From the NCBI GenBank assembly GCA_034114085.1, contig JAXEWB010000012.1, positions 1-30,918 of the forward strand: a stretch of 30,918 nt of DNA, read 5' to 3'. Below, piece by piece: positions 1 to 7,781 of this stretch. Position numbers and translations under genes: made by a program. Below the pieces are notes generated by a model, which was given only the letters and a program-made list of their open reading frames with translations, searched no databases and had not been told where the DNA came from. The stretch comes from Spiro-02 sp034114085. GTDB lineage: Bacteria; Spirochaetota; Spirochaetia; Sphaerochaetales; Sphaerochaetaceae. Numbering within the stretch: position 1 is the first letter of the stretch; each line of letters begins with the position of its first letter.

Positions 1-1
1 A

Positions 2-151
2 AACGGACAGTTGCTTCACGGCACCTATGCCCGGAAGAGCCCGTACAATACCTGCAACGACAGGGGCGTCGATGAATGCAACGCTTGGGGGGACTATTAC
101 TACATGGAAGCGCTTGCTCGCTTGAAACTCGACTGGAATCCCTACTGGTAA
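2..151 (+). CDS. GH88 unsaturated glucuronyl hydrolase, C-terminal fragment
   Basis: Only the last 49 codons are inside the window; the frame starting at base 2 is open to the TAA at 149-151. The tail reads LLHGTY...GVDECNAWGDYYYMEALARL...NPYW, which I recognise as the C-terminus of glycoside hydrolase family 88. In that family the WGDYF/YxxEALxRL helix closes the alpha6/alpha6 barrel. Family members remove the 4,5-unsaturated uronic acid left on oligosaccharides by polysaccharide lyases, in the cytoplasm or periplasm. The next gene, 28 bases downstream, is a sulfatase, and a second sulfatase follows. The context therefore points to breakdown of a sulfated, uronate-containing polysaccharide such as a glycosaminoglycan. 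GH105 is a related family but its C-terminus is less similar from memory. The active-site aspartates lie outside the window and cannot be checked. Confidence 0.82.
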   Translation, partial: NGQLLHGTYARKSPYNTCNDRGVDECNAWGDYYYMEALARLKLDWNPYW

Positions 152-179
152 ATCCATACGATGATGAGGAACCGACTAC

Positions 180-1625
180 ATGCAAGACAAGAAATCGACT
201 CAAAAACCGAACATACTGATGATCCTGGTAGATCAATTGGCCTGGAGGGCGTTGTCCGTCTATGGGGGTGATGGAAATACTCCTGCGATCGATAGCCTGT
301 ATGACCGGGGCGTCGCCATAGACGCCTGCTACTGCCCCTGTCCGTTGTGCCAGCCCTCCCGTGCGGCGTTCTGGTCGGGGGTGCATTCCCACCGGACCGA
401 TGTCCTTTCCAATGGCCGGCAATGGCCGATTACGCCGATTCCCGAAACGATGCCCACGTTGGGCGAAACGTTCGTCAGCGCCGGCTATCGGACGATGCAT
501 TTCGGCAAGCGCCATGACGGCGGTGCGCTCCGCGGGTTCTGGTGCGCGCCGGAGAAGGAGCTGCCGGTCGAACAGCGTCACCCAGCCTGGCCGTACAACA
601 TGGATACGTTCGCTGATCGCTATACCGTCCAGGAGGCCACCCGTTTTCTTGGGGAATATGGCTGGGACCAGCCGTTGCTGATGGTCGCCGATCTAGTTAA
701 CCCTCATAATATCTGCGGATGGATCGGGGAAAACAAAGGCCCGCATACCGATATACGGGTTCCTGATAAGCCTGGAATGCCCGGCGTGGAGGATTTGCCC
801 GACTTGCCGGACAATTTTGAATTTAATGATATAGACAATAGGCCGATTCCGGTACAATATATCTGTTGTTCACATGTAAGGCAGTCGCAGACGGTCGGTT
901 GGACCGCTGAGAACTACCGCCATTATCTCGCCGCGTACTACCATTATCTGAAATGCGCCGACGACGATATCGCCGCGATTCTCCAATCGCTGGATGAAAG
1001 CGGTCATCGGGACGATACGCTGATCGTCTTCTTCGCCGACCATGGCGACAACATGACCTCCCGCGGGGCGGTGACGAAGCAGGTTTCCCTCTATGAGGAA
1101 GTCACCCGCGTCCCGTTGATATTCTCCGGCGCCGGCGTTGTCCCCCGGCGTGGGCCGGTACAGGGGCTTGCGTCCCTGATCGATCTGTTCCCGACGCTTT
1201 GCTCGGTCGCTTCGATTCCCATACCTTCCGGTCTGGACGGGGTGGACATTTCTTCCGTCCTGCGTGAGGGAACGCTTCCTACGCGCAAGTACGTGAGCAG
1301 TGAATGGACGACTGAATGGGGGTATACGGTGTCTCCGGGGCGCATGCTTCGGAGCGGCCGATACAAGTACATGGTCTATCTGGAAGGAAACGGGGAAGAA
1401 CTGTATGATTTGGAACGCGATCCCGGGGAGAAGCGCAATCTGGTGAAAGATGCTTCCTGCGCCTCGGTCCTTGAACGGATGCGGAACCTGATGGCCGAAT
1501 ATCTGTCGGAAACGGGCGATACATTCTACAGCCAAAGCTGGAAGGCCGATCCCCGGTGGCGAAGCCATGAACTGGGCTGGCGGCATCATGTCGGGGTGGC
1601 CGCCCCGCAGTACAAGGGGGTATGA
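180..1625 (+). CDS. Sulfatase (Cys-type, formylglycine-dependent)
   Basis: A 481-residue protein of the alkaline-phosphatase/sulfatase fold that hydrolyses sulfate esters. The signature C57-Q-P-S-R61 is the C-x-P-S-R motif in which Cys is converted to the catalytic formylglycine. Other expected residues are the N-terminal VDQ (D18, Q19; many sulfatases have DD here), HFGKRH (K110, H112), and the metal-binding ADHGD (D287, H288) followed by K300. There is no signal peptide, so it is probably cytoplasmic and acts on imported oligosaccharides. The ATG at 180 is preceded by GATGAGGAACC, a usable ribosome site. It lies 28 bases after a GH88 gene and overlaps the next sulfatase by ATGA, so translation is probably coupled. 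Exact substrate cannot be read; a sulfated uronate or hexosamine is likely from context. Maturation would need an anaerobic sulfatase-maturating enzyme, not encoded in this window. Confidence 0.93.
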   Translation: MQDKKSTQKPNILMILVDQLAWRALSVYGGDGNTPAIDSLYDRGVAIDACYCPCPLCQPSRAAFWSGVHSHRTDVLSNGRQWPITPIPETMPTLGETFVSAGYRTMHFGKRHDGGALRGFWCAPEKELPVEQRHPAWPYNMDTFADRYTVQEATRFLGEYGWDQPLLMVADLVNPHNICGWIGENKGPHTDIRVPDKPGMPGVEDLPDLPDNFEFNDIDNRPIPVQYICCSHVRQSQTVGWTAENYRHYLAAYYHYLKCADDDIAAILQSLDESGHRDDTLIVFFADHGDNMTSRGAVTKQVSLYEEVTRVPLIFSGAGVVPRRGPVQGLASLIDLFPTLCSVASIPIPSGLDGVDISSVLREGTLPTRKYVSSEWTTEWGYTVSPGRMLRSGRYKYMVYLEGNGEELYDLERDPGEKRNLVKDASCASVLERMRNLMAEYLSETGDTFYSQSWKADPRWRSHELGWRHHVGVAAPQYKGV

Positions 1626-3145
1626 CGATGAAGAAACGACAGGTCGTGCTGATCATGACGGATACGACCCGCAAGGACATGCTGGGCTGCTATGGCGACG
1701 CACGGATGAAGACCCCTCACCTTGACCGGCTTGCGCAAGATGGCATCCGGTATGACCGGGCCTACGACTGCCAGCCCGTATGCGGGCCTGCACGGTCGGC
1801 GATCTTCACCGGGACGTTTCCCCATTCCAACGGCGTAGTCACCAACTGCGTGCCGATGGGGGAGAACGTAAAGACGATCGGGCAGCGTCTGTCCGACAAC
1901 GGGATTCCCTGCGGCTATGTCGGCAAATGGCACCTGGACGGGTTCGACTATTTCGGTAACGGTCTCTGTCCGGAAGGATGGGACCCCGACTATTGGTATG
2001 ACATGCGAACCTACCTCCTTGAACTTTCCGAGGCTGATCGCGTTCGTTCCCGTCAGTCGCAGACCGCTTACGACCCGACTTGGACGGAGGACATGACTTA
2101 TGCCCATAGGACGACCGACCGGGCGTTGTCCTACTTGGAGAACTTCCGTGACAAGGAATTTTTCCTGACCGTCTCGTATGATGAACCTCATGGTCCATGT
2201 CTATGTCCCGCGCCCTACAACACGATGTACAGGGACTTCGCGTTCGACGCCGATCCTGTATTCGCCGACTCCCTGCGCGACAAGCCGCTGATGCAGCGGC
2301 TCTGGGCCGGAGCCGCTCTGGATCAGTATCCCGCCGAGTTGCACCGGAGTTCCGACATGCTGGCTCTGTTCCTGGGTTGCAACAGCTTCGTTGACCATGA
2401 AATCGGACGTGTGCTTGCGCGGATTGAGAAACTGGTTCCCGATGCGCTGGTCATATACACTTCCGACCATGGCGACATGCTCGGCGCACATCGGTTGCAG
2501 GGCAAGAACGCCTGTTTCTACAAGGAAATCACCAACGTTCCGCTGATTATCCGTGATGGCCGGAAAGGGGCGAAGGGTGTGGTGACGCAGGAATGCGCTT
2601 CCCATATCGACCTCGCCCCGACCATCCTGGATTATTTCGACCTGCCTGTTCCGAAGCTGCTGGAGGGAAAAAGCATCCTGCCGCAGATCAAGGAGCCGTC
2701 TGTCCATATCAATGACTACGTGTTCGTCGAATTTACCCGCTATGAGGTTGATCATGATGGTTTCGGGGGATTGCAGATGATGCGCGGCGTAACCGATGGC
2801 CGTTGGAAATTGTCCATCAACCTCATGGATACGGACGAGCTGTATGATATCGAGACTGATCCTGGCGAGGTGGTGAACCGGATCAATGATTCGGGATGCG
2901 CCGAAATCAGGGACCGCCTGCACGACGCGCTGCTCCGGCACATGGACGATACCCGCGACATGTACCGCGGATACCAATGGTTGGTCCGCCCTTGGCGTCG
3001 CGATGCGTCCGCCGCATGGAACAACAGCGGCTGTACCCGTCAGCGGGAGAACGAAGAGTACGAATCTCGCCAGTGGGACTACGACACCGGCCTGCCTATG
3101 GCCGATGCCGTGCGCGGCAAGAAGCTGTACGACGAAAAGCGCTGA
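1622..3145 (+). CDS. Sulfatase (CxPAR type)
   Basis: A second formylglycine sulfatase of 507 residues. It starts TDTTRKDMLGCYG (metal ligand D14) and carries the maturation motif C54-G-P-A-R58, the C-x-P-A-R variant. GKWH (K102, H104) and the SDHGDMLGAH metal site in the middle are also present. The C-terminal third contains LYDIETDPGE, the usual sulfatase ending motif. No signal peptide is visible. ATG 1622 overlaps the previous stop (ATGA); a second ATG at 1628 (MKKRQ) is equally possible and is preceded by GGGGGTATGACG. It is clearly different from its neighbour, so the pair probably removes sulfate from two positions of one oligosaccharide. Transcription ends in the 257-base convergent gap before the flavin reductase gene, where I see no clear terminator. 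Confidence 0.93.
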   Translation: MTMKKRQVVLIMTDTTRKDMLGCYGDARMKTPHLDRLAQDGIRYDRAYDCQPVCGPARSAIFTGTFPHSNGVVTNCVPMGENVKTIGQRLSDNGIPCGYVGKWHLDGFDYFGNGLCPEGWDPDYWYDMRTYLLELSEADRVRSRQSQTAYDPTWTEDMTYAHRTTDRALSYLENFRDKEFFLTVSYDEPHGPCLCPAPYNTMYRDFAFDADPVFADSLRDKPLMQRLWAGAALDQYPAELHRSSDMLALFLGCNSFVDHEIGRVLARIEKLVPDALVIYTSDHGDMLGAHRLQGKNACFYKEITNVPLIIRDGRKGAKGVVTQECASHIDLAPTILDYFDLPVPKLLEGKSILPQIKEPSVHINDYVFVEFTRYEVDHDGFGGLQMMRGVTDGRWKLSINLMDTDELYDIETDPGEVVNRINDSGCAEIRDRLHDALLRHMDDTRDMYRGYQWLVRPWRRDASAAWNNSGCTRQRENEEYESRQWDYDTGLPMADAVRGKKLYDEKR

Positions 3146-3402
3146 TGTGGCGTGGAACCGCCCTGATACTGTGGTTGTCCGTAATGTGGGCATGGTGGCG
3201 ATGATCGTGATGGTAGCGACCTGGGTGGCAGATTGACCTGGTCGCCTAGTCGATGTCCGCGGTATGGATGTCTTGCCATGCCCCTGTCTCGCCCCGGTCG
3301 GCCAGCCCGGAAATCCCACCACCATCTTGTGAGCCCGTTTGTCGGATTCGTCGGTATGATGGCGGGATATTCGGGTCGATTCGTGTATGAACCCGCTATC
3401 GT

Positions 3403-4776
3403 CTACTGGAGCGAAACAAACAAATCGTTGAGCGCCTCACTCATCGTAGGATGGGTGTAGATGGCATTTTTCAACGTCTGGTAGGGGAGTTTCGCATCTA
3501 TGGCGAGCTTGACCAGGTTGATCATCTCATAGGATTCCTCGCAGAAGAAATGTGCTCCTAGAATCAGGCCGGTTTTGGCGTCCACCACGGCTTTGAGCAG
3601 TCCCGTCTGGTCGTTGAGCACCAGAGCCTTTGGAATCGCCGCCACGGGCAGTTTCGCAACCTTGATTTCATATCCCTTTTCCAACGCCTCCTGTTCACTC
3701 ATGCCGACGCGGGAGAACGGCGGGTCGATGAATACGCTGTAGGGTACGGCGCCGCGGTTCGCGGTGGTCCGACTTCCATCACCCAGAAGCTGCGAAGCGA
3801 CGATTCTGTAGTCGTCCAACGAAATATATGTGAATTGCAATCCTCCTGCGACATCCCCCATCGCCCAGACATCCGGCGCCGTGGTTTTGAGGTGTTCATC
3901 GGTCCGTATCGCTCCACGGTCGGTCAGCGCCACACCCGCGGCCTCAAGGTTGAGACCTGCGACGCTAGGCCTTCTGCCGGTAGCGACCAGAACCGCTTCT
4001 GCCGCAAGATGTTCGACACCCTCCGCGGTCTCAACCGCAACGATCGCCTTTCCGTCATCATCCCGTACATCCTGTACCTTCGCGGAACGGATGAGCCTGA
4101 TGCCACGTGCCGTCAGGCTTTCGAGTACCGTCTGCGCGATCTCTGCGTCTTCGCGGGGGAGAAACGCGGCTTCGTTCTGTACGACCGTCACTTGCGAGCC
4201 AAAATTGGTGAACATGGAAGCGAACTCCATCCCGATATACCCGCCGCCGATAATGACCATCCGCTCAGGAAGCCGGGTCAGTTCCATCAATGAGTCGCTG
4301 GTATAGAAGAATTTGCTCTCCTTGAGTCCCGGAACCGGCGGAACGAACGGCACCGCTCCCGTATTGATGAATATCCACTTCGCTTCCAAAGTCGTCTTGG
4401 TTCCATCCGTCATCATCACGCCCAGACGATGGGAATCGATGAACGAAGCTTCTCCCGCCAGAACCTCGATGTTCGGATTGTCGGCGAGCTTATGATAGTT
4501 TTTTCCTCTCAACGTAGAGGTCACGAAATTCTTTCGCTCTATCGCTTGTCTGTATCTGGCCGCCTTGTCCGCGAACGTCCCCCCTTGGACAGTGGACAAC
4601 GCCGCGCTATGGACGAGAGATTTTGTCGGTATGCATGCTACGTTGATGCAGGTCCCGCCGTACATTCCGCTCGACCGTTCAATCATGGCGACGCTCTTTC
4701 CTGCCGCGGCCAAAGCCCCCGCAAGGGTTTTTCCCCCTTTTCCGAACCCGATGATCGCTGCGTCCACATGTATCAT
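3403..4776 (-). CDS. RclA/MerA-like flavin disulfide reductase (probable reactive-chlorine or hypothiocyanous acid defence)
   Basis: A 457-residue class I pyridine nucleotide-disulfide oxidoreductase. It has an FAD-binding N-terminus (AIIGFGKGGKTLA), the redox pair C43-I-N-V-A-C48 in GGTCINVACIPTK, an NAD(P)-binding GGGYIGMEFASMF, the FAD-contacting WAMGDVAGGLQFTYIS, and the C-terminal THPTMSEALNDL with the catalytic His. Spacing and sequence follow E. coli RclA and staphylococcal MerA along the whole length, including C43/C48 numbering, rather than lipoamide dehydrogenase (usually LNVGCIPSK). Those relatives protect against hypochlorous or hypothiocyanous acid. The ATG is preceded by AAGGGGTAGGAA. 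An Rrf2-type regulator lies upstream on the same strand, 188 bases before it, and is probably cotranscribed. Mercuric reductase is an alternative, but the N-terminal metal-binding domain and C-terminal vicinal cysteines are absent. Confidence 0.9.
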   Translation of the reverse strand: MIHVDAAIIGFGKGGKTLAGALAAAGKSVAMIERSSGMYGGTCINVACIPTKSLVHSAALSTVQGGTFADKAARYRQAIERKNFVTSTLRGKNYHKLADNPNIEVLAGEASFIDSHRLGVMMTDGTKTTLEAKWIFINTGAVPFVPPVPGLKESKFFYTSDSLMELTRLPERMVIIGGGYIGMEFASMFTNFGSQVTVVQNEAAFLPREDAEIAQTVLESLTARGIRLIRSAKVQDVRDDDGKAIVAVETAEGVEHLAAEAVLVATGRRPSVAGLNLEAAGVALTDRGAIRTDEHLKTTAPDVWAMGDVAGGLQFTYISLDDYRIVASQLLGDGSRTTANRGAVPYSVFIDPPFSRVGMSEQEALEKGYEIKVAKLPVAAIPKALVLNDQTGLLKAVVDAKTGLILGAHFFCEESYEMINLVKLAIDAKLPYQTLKNAIYTHPTMSEALNDLFVSLQ

Positions 4777-4807
4777 TTCCTACCCCTTCCGGCTATTGGC
4801 CGGTATG

Positions 4808-4843
4808 TCGGGAACCCGCCGTCATGGGCGGTTCTTCTCCCGA
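4808..4843 (-). other. Imperfect hairpin between the Rrf2 and flavin reductase genes
   Basis: Outer arms TCGGGA (4808-4813) and TCCCGA (4838-4843) enclose GAACCCGCC (4812-4820), which pairs with GGCGGTTC (4827-4834) apart from one bulge. It lies about 35 bases upstream of the reductase start in the intercistronic gap. There is no T-run on the minus strand, so processing or mRNA stabilisation is more likely than termination. Confidence 0.3.
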
Positions 4844-4964
4844 TTGTTGATGATGAACACCCTTTCCGTTTCTGACGGCTTGCGACGTTGTTCCTTCGAT
4901 CCTCCGGCATATGTGGCTTCCAATTGTACCTTCTGGCCTGCGATACCGGGGTATATGCGCCTTG

Positions 4965-5378
4965 TCAGGCTCCAAATATCCGTTGCTCTATGTCGAGGAT
5001 GCTGACAGTGGAGAGCCGCGTTGCGCATAGTTGGTCCAGTTCCGCGTATATTCCATCCATGACATCCGCTATGCCCGCCGCCACCAGGCATTCCATATCG
5101 GGATCTCCGCTTCGCCATCCCGCCTTGACGAAAGTCGTGCCGGTGATTTCCCTGATATCCCTGAGACTGATCTCCTTCGCCGGTTTCGCCAGCAGATACC
5201 CTCCGCTGATACCCTCGCGGGTACGGACAAGACCGGCCTGTTTCAGTTTGCCCAGCACTTTGCGGACCCTGGTCGGGTTCGTGCAAATGTTTTCCGCCAG
5301 TTCCTCGCTGGAAAGCCGGGTGTTCTTGTGATCCAGATAGACCAAGGCATGTACCGCCACATTGAAGTCGCTGTTCAT
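4965..5378 (-). CDS. Rrf2-family redox-sensing regulator (HypR-like)
   Basis: A 137-residue winged-helix regulator. MNSDFNVAVHALVYL is the typical Rrf2 opening, followed by the recognition region TNPTRVRKVLGKLKQAGLV and the wing GISGGYLLAKP, then a long dimerisation helix. I chose the ATG at 5378 because AGGAGG (5388-5393) sits at good distance; an upstream in-frame ATG at 5453 would add a basic, non-family extension. Cysteines are C32, C97 and C118. This is not the three-Cys iron-sulfur cluster of IscR/NsrR. As I recall, staphylococcal HypR uses Cys33 and Cys99 to sense hypochlorite, and C32 and C97 fall at nearly the same places. It precedes an RclA/MerA-like reductase, as hypR precedes merA. 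A perfect dyad over its promoter suggests autoregulation. Thiol-based sensing is inference. Confidence 0.87.
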   Translation of the reverse strand: MNSDFNVAVHALVYLDHKNTRLSSEELAENICTNPTRVRKVLGKLKQAGLVRTREGISGGYLLAKPAKEISLRDIREITGTTFVKAGWRSGDPDMECLVAAGIADVMDGIYAELDQLCATRLSTVSILDIEQRIFGA

Positions 5379-5437
5379 CGTTCTGAACCTCCTGTACGAA
5401 AATGACCGGCGGCGGATTCTGCGCTCCCTATCCCTAT

Positions 5438-5460
5438 ACTGTATATAAAACATATACAGT
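5438..5460. promoter_or_regulatory. Perfect 9-5-9 inverted repeat, probable Rrf2 operator
   Basis: ACTGTATAT (5438-5446) and ATATACAGT (5452-5460) are exact reverse complements separated by AAAAC. The site lies 60 bases upstream of the Rrf2 start and covers the spacer and -10 region of the minus-strand promoter, ideal for repression by the encoded dimer. Confidence 0.65.
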
Positions 5461-5473
5461 TTGAAATTGTCAA
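5445..5473 (-). promoter_or_regulatory. Sigma70-type promoter of the Rrf2-reductase operon
   Basis: On the minus strand a consensus TTGACA (5468-5473) is followed after 17 bases by TTTTAT (5445-5450), or after 18 by TTTATA. The -10 is weak but lies inside the inverted repeat. The transcript would have a leader of about 60 bases. Confidence 0.5.
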
Positions 5474-5616
5474 GTCTTTTTTATCCATTCGGACAACGCC
5501 GGATGCTTGTTGGCGCCCTTGCAGTATCATTTCGACAAATCGGAAAAGCCCTGCATGTCGAACGATATGTGCGGTGGTGCAAGAGGAATGAGAAATTCCC
5601 TCCTTCTTGGTTGTCC

Positions 5617-5808
5617 CGCAAGACTATTCTTGTCATTCAATAGCTGAAAACTCTCGGCAAAGAGGCCGTCACCCAGACGCTCATCGACATGCTGACGGCA
5701 AAGCTTACGGACGCTGAGAAGTCGGTCGTACAGAAGGAAGCGGCGGAAGCTACCGATTGGGTGTATGATACTATCCGAAAAATATGTGGAGGTGAACAAA
5801 CACAATGA
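5617..5808 (+). pseudogene. Remnant of AbiEi-like (DUF6088) antitoxin, C-terminal part with internal stop
   Basis: From 5617 the plus frame reads RKTILVIQ, an in-frame TAG at 5641-5643, then LKTLGKEAVTQTLIDMLTAKL...ATDWVYDTIRKICGG, ending TGA at 5806-5808. This matches my memory of the C-terminus of DUF6088/AbiEi-type antitoxins, where VIQALKxxGKE...W(I/V)Y(E/D)xIxxIC is characteristic. The stop falls in the same frame between VIQ and LKTLG, so it looks like a nonsense mutation in a once continuous gene. The N-terminal winged-helix part is not recognisable upstream. The stop overlaps the start of the next remnant as ATGA (5805-5808), the coupled layout expected of an antitoxin-toxin pair. The left boundary is approximate. 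Confidence 0.62.
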
Positions 5809-5926
5809 GGGCAGTGGCACGGCTTTCGGACAACGACCGAAGGGAGTTGTTCAGAAACACTGCGGGCAAGATGGGGCTGCATGACGCCATTGTGGAAAAA
5901 GACTTCTGGGTGTGTTTCATGCCAGA
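5805..5926 (+). pseudogene. Truncated AbiEii-like nucleotidyltransferase toxin (N-terminus only)
   Basis: The first 37 codons read LSDNDRRELFRNTAGKMGLHDAIVEKDFWVC, the conserved opening of nucleotidyl transferase AbiEii/AbiGii toxins: (L/S)xxDRxELFRxTAxxxGLxxxIVEKDFWVC. Immediately after that Cys (codon 5913-5915) similarity stops. The family would continue with WTLDYLF and the KGGTSL catalytic block, but here the sequence runs into the 3' end of the FGGY kinase on the other strand (stop 5927-5929). The open frame continues to 5996 only because it reads kinase DNA antisense. A deletion joined the toxin N-terminus to the kinase flank between about 5916 and 5926. Without the catalytic GS and D residues the toxin cannot be active. 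Confidence 0.72.
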
Positions 5927-7363
5927 CTATCCGGCGAGTTCCCTGTACCGTTCTTTGGCGTTTCTGACTTGCTTCTCCAAATTCTCGTCCGGTTGATACA
6001 GGGTGCTTTTCTGTTTGAGTCCTCTGAGCTTGTTGAGCATATCGATGTTCCCGATCCCCTGAATCCCAGCGGAAACAGCGCCTAAAGCACTGATTTCGGT
6101 CGTCGGAAGGACGGCTATCGGTGTGCCGCACGCTGTCGCCAGATATCGCATGAACAAGGTGTTGCCGGTAATGCCGCCGCCCGCTACGAATGGAACTGGA
6201 CTGGAAGCGTCGATGAACCGAGTGAGGCTTTCCTGCATGAATCCGGTAAGCACAGCCAGGTACAAGTATAGGCTGTGCAACAGTTCCGGCAGTCCGGTAT
6301 CAAGCTGGAGCCGCAGGAAGTTGACCTCCTTCGTGCCGGTGGTGCCGAGGATGAAGTCTCCGTCACACGTGATCAGACACCCCAGGTCGGGATTCGTTTT
6401 CCGGATGATGTCGTTCATGGCGTCGAACTCCGCCGCCACCGGGCTTTTCCCGCCGAGGCCCATGACGTACGCAAGCAGGTTGCCGAACATCCTGAAGGAA
6501 CGGGTAATGATGTAGGAACGGTCCGCAAAGCCCGGCAGGATGCTGCCGCCGGTCGGGTTGTAGGTCGTTTCCCCGCTGTAATCTTGTGTGCGCTGAGTAC
6601 CGCTGAGCATTGTCAGCACGGCTGACGTACCCATGGAATCATAGAAGAGCGGTTGCGTCCGCCGAGGATCGGAGAATATGGTTTCAATGCCGTACAGCCC
6701 TACCATGTGGTCATGCCCGCCGACGGCGTAGACAATGCCGTCCGATTCACCGATGGGGGTTCCCATGCAAGCCAATTCCCCTGGAGATTCCAAACCGAAG
6801 GTTTCCAGAAGGGGAGCTATCCAACTTTTGCGATGGACGTCGAACATATAGGAACGGGCCGCCTGCGTGTAGTCCCAGACCGCTTTGCCTGTCTTTCGGT
6901 AGACTTCATAGGCAGTGACCGGCAACCAGTACTGGGCGTTGGCGCAACCGGATATATGTTCCCTCATCCACAAAATCTTGTCGAGGGAGCACAGTCCGTT
7001 GGGGACGAACCCTGTGGTTGCAAAACCGCAGTAGGGTTCCATGGCCTTCCGCTGTTCCTGTGTGGAAGTGATTGCCGTGACATTCCATACGGGGCAGTCG
7101 TACAACGGCTTTCCGCCGGACAGGGGGACCACGCTCTCTCCAATGCTGGAAAAACAGACGCTTCTGACGGTATACCCCGATTGCGCTTGTTGGAGAAAAC
7201 CGTCCACAAGCTTGTCGATCCTTGCGATATCGAAGAACTCCATGCCGTCTATCATGTGCTTTGGGGTTTTCTCCGTATACAGATGGGCGATTTCTCCCCG
7301 CCCGTCGATGACAAGGCATTTTGTATTCGTCGTTCCGATATCGATTCCGACATATCCGTTCAT
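5927..7363 (-). CDS. FGGY-family carbohydrate kinase
   Basis: A 478-residue kinase that phosphorylates a sugar or polyol with ATP. It begins YVGIDIGTTNTKCLVID, the first phosphate-binding motif of the ASKHA fold, and contains GGHDHMVGLYG, a substrate/metal motif shared with xylulokinase-like members, plus GGGITGNTLFMRYLATACG and LGAVSAG near the C-terminus. I chose the ATG at 7363 (AAGGAGA just upstream); an extension to 7414 lacks a ribosome site and family similarity. Length is normal for xylulokinase, fuculokinase or glycerol kinase. The sequence does not match the xylulose or glycerol subfamilies closely enough for me to name a substrate. It is divergent from a sugar ABC operon and probably acts on the same or a related sugar. 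Its 3' end abuts a deleted toxin gene. Confidence 0.88.
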   Translation of the reverse strand: MNGYVGIDIGTTNTKCLVIDGRGEIAHLYTEKTPKHMIDGMEFFDIARIDKLVDGFLQQAQSGYTVRSVCFSSIGESVVPLSGGKPLYDCPVWNVTAITSTQEQRKAMEPYCGFATTGFVPNGLCSLDKILWMREHISGCANAQYWLPVTAYEVYRKTGKAVWDYTQAARSYMFDVHRKSWIAPLLETFGLESPGELACMGTPIGESDGIVYAVGGHDHMVGLYGIETIFSDPRRTQPLFYDSMGTSAVLTMLSGTQRTQDYSGETTYNPTGGSILPGFADRSYIITRSFRMFGNLLAYVMGLGGKSPVAAEFDAMNDIIRKTNPDLGCLITCDGDFILGTTGTKEVNFLRLQLDTGLPELLHSLYLYLAVLTGFMQESLTRFIDASSPVPFVAGGGITGNTLFMRYLATACGTPIAVLPTTEISALGAVSAGIQGIGNIDMLNKLRGLKQKSTLYQPDENLEKQVRNAKERYRELAG

Positions 7364-7752
7364 GGTTGTGTCTCCTTGCGGCTCGCTGACGGCTCGCTGC
7401 GATGGTCGGCCCATCAGGTCCGCGGTCTATGATAGCCCGCGGTCTTTTCTTTAGCAATCATGAGGACCCATGATTTTTGCCTTGCCGGCTCGTGGGACCA
7501 TTGGCGGGAACCGTCCGCGGTTTTTCCGGATAGCCTTCTGCTATCCATGGAACCTATGGGGTACGGCGAAGACTAGGATGATGGAACCGGAGATGACCGT
7601 CATGCGGGAACATCGGGACAACCGGGACATCGGCGGAATCCAGTGCGTGAGGGATTCTCTACAAGTTTTTTGAGTGCGTATTACCATTCCCGATGGATAT
7701 TATGATACAATTTGTTTTTCTATAAAAACTTAAAAAGTTATATAAAATTTTC
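7364..7752. other. Upstream part of the divergent intergenic region, no gene seen
   Basis: This gap separates the FGGY kinase from the binding-protein operon. It holds one clear small hairpin, GGATAGC-CTTCT-GCTATCC (7528-7546), and an AT-rich, UP-element-like stretch (about 7700-7752) ahead of the plus-strand promoter. Short open frames here have no ribosome site or recognisable sequence. I could not place a convincing minus-strand promoter for the kinase. Confidence 0.5.
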
Positions 7753-7781
7753 TTGCAATTTACTGACTTCGGGAGTAACCT
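7753..7781 (+). promoter_or_regulatory. Sigma70-type promoter of the sugar ABC transporter operon
   Basis: TTGCAA (7753-7758), a 17-base spacer and TAACCT (7776-7781), with AT-rich sequence upstream. The -10 overlaps the left arm of an inverted repeat. An alternative -10, TACAAT (7791-7796), has a poorer matching -35. Confidence 0.5.

Noticed and set aside
870..1589. Long minus-strand open frame opposite the first sulfatase
   Set aside because: Antisense shadow of a clear sulfatase gene in GC-rich DNA; low-complexity Arg/Pro/His-rich protein, no ribosome site.
2201..3325. 374-codon minus-strand open frame opposite the second sulfatase
   Set aside because: Shadow frame; the plus-strand sulfatase has all catalytic motifs, and the antisense protein resembles no family.
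4793..4975. 60-codon minus frame in the Rrf2-reductase gap
   Set aside because: Arg/Gly/Pro-rich, overlaps the Rrf2 stop and lacks a ribosome site.
5637..6131. Minus-strand frame across the toxin-antitoxin remnant and kinase end
   Set aside because: No ribosome site or recognisable protein; plus-strand remnants explain the region better.
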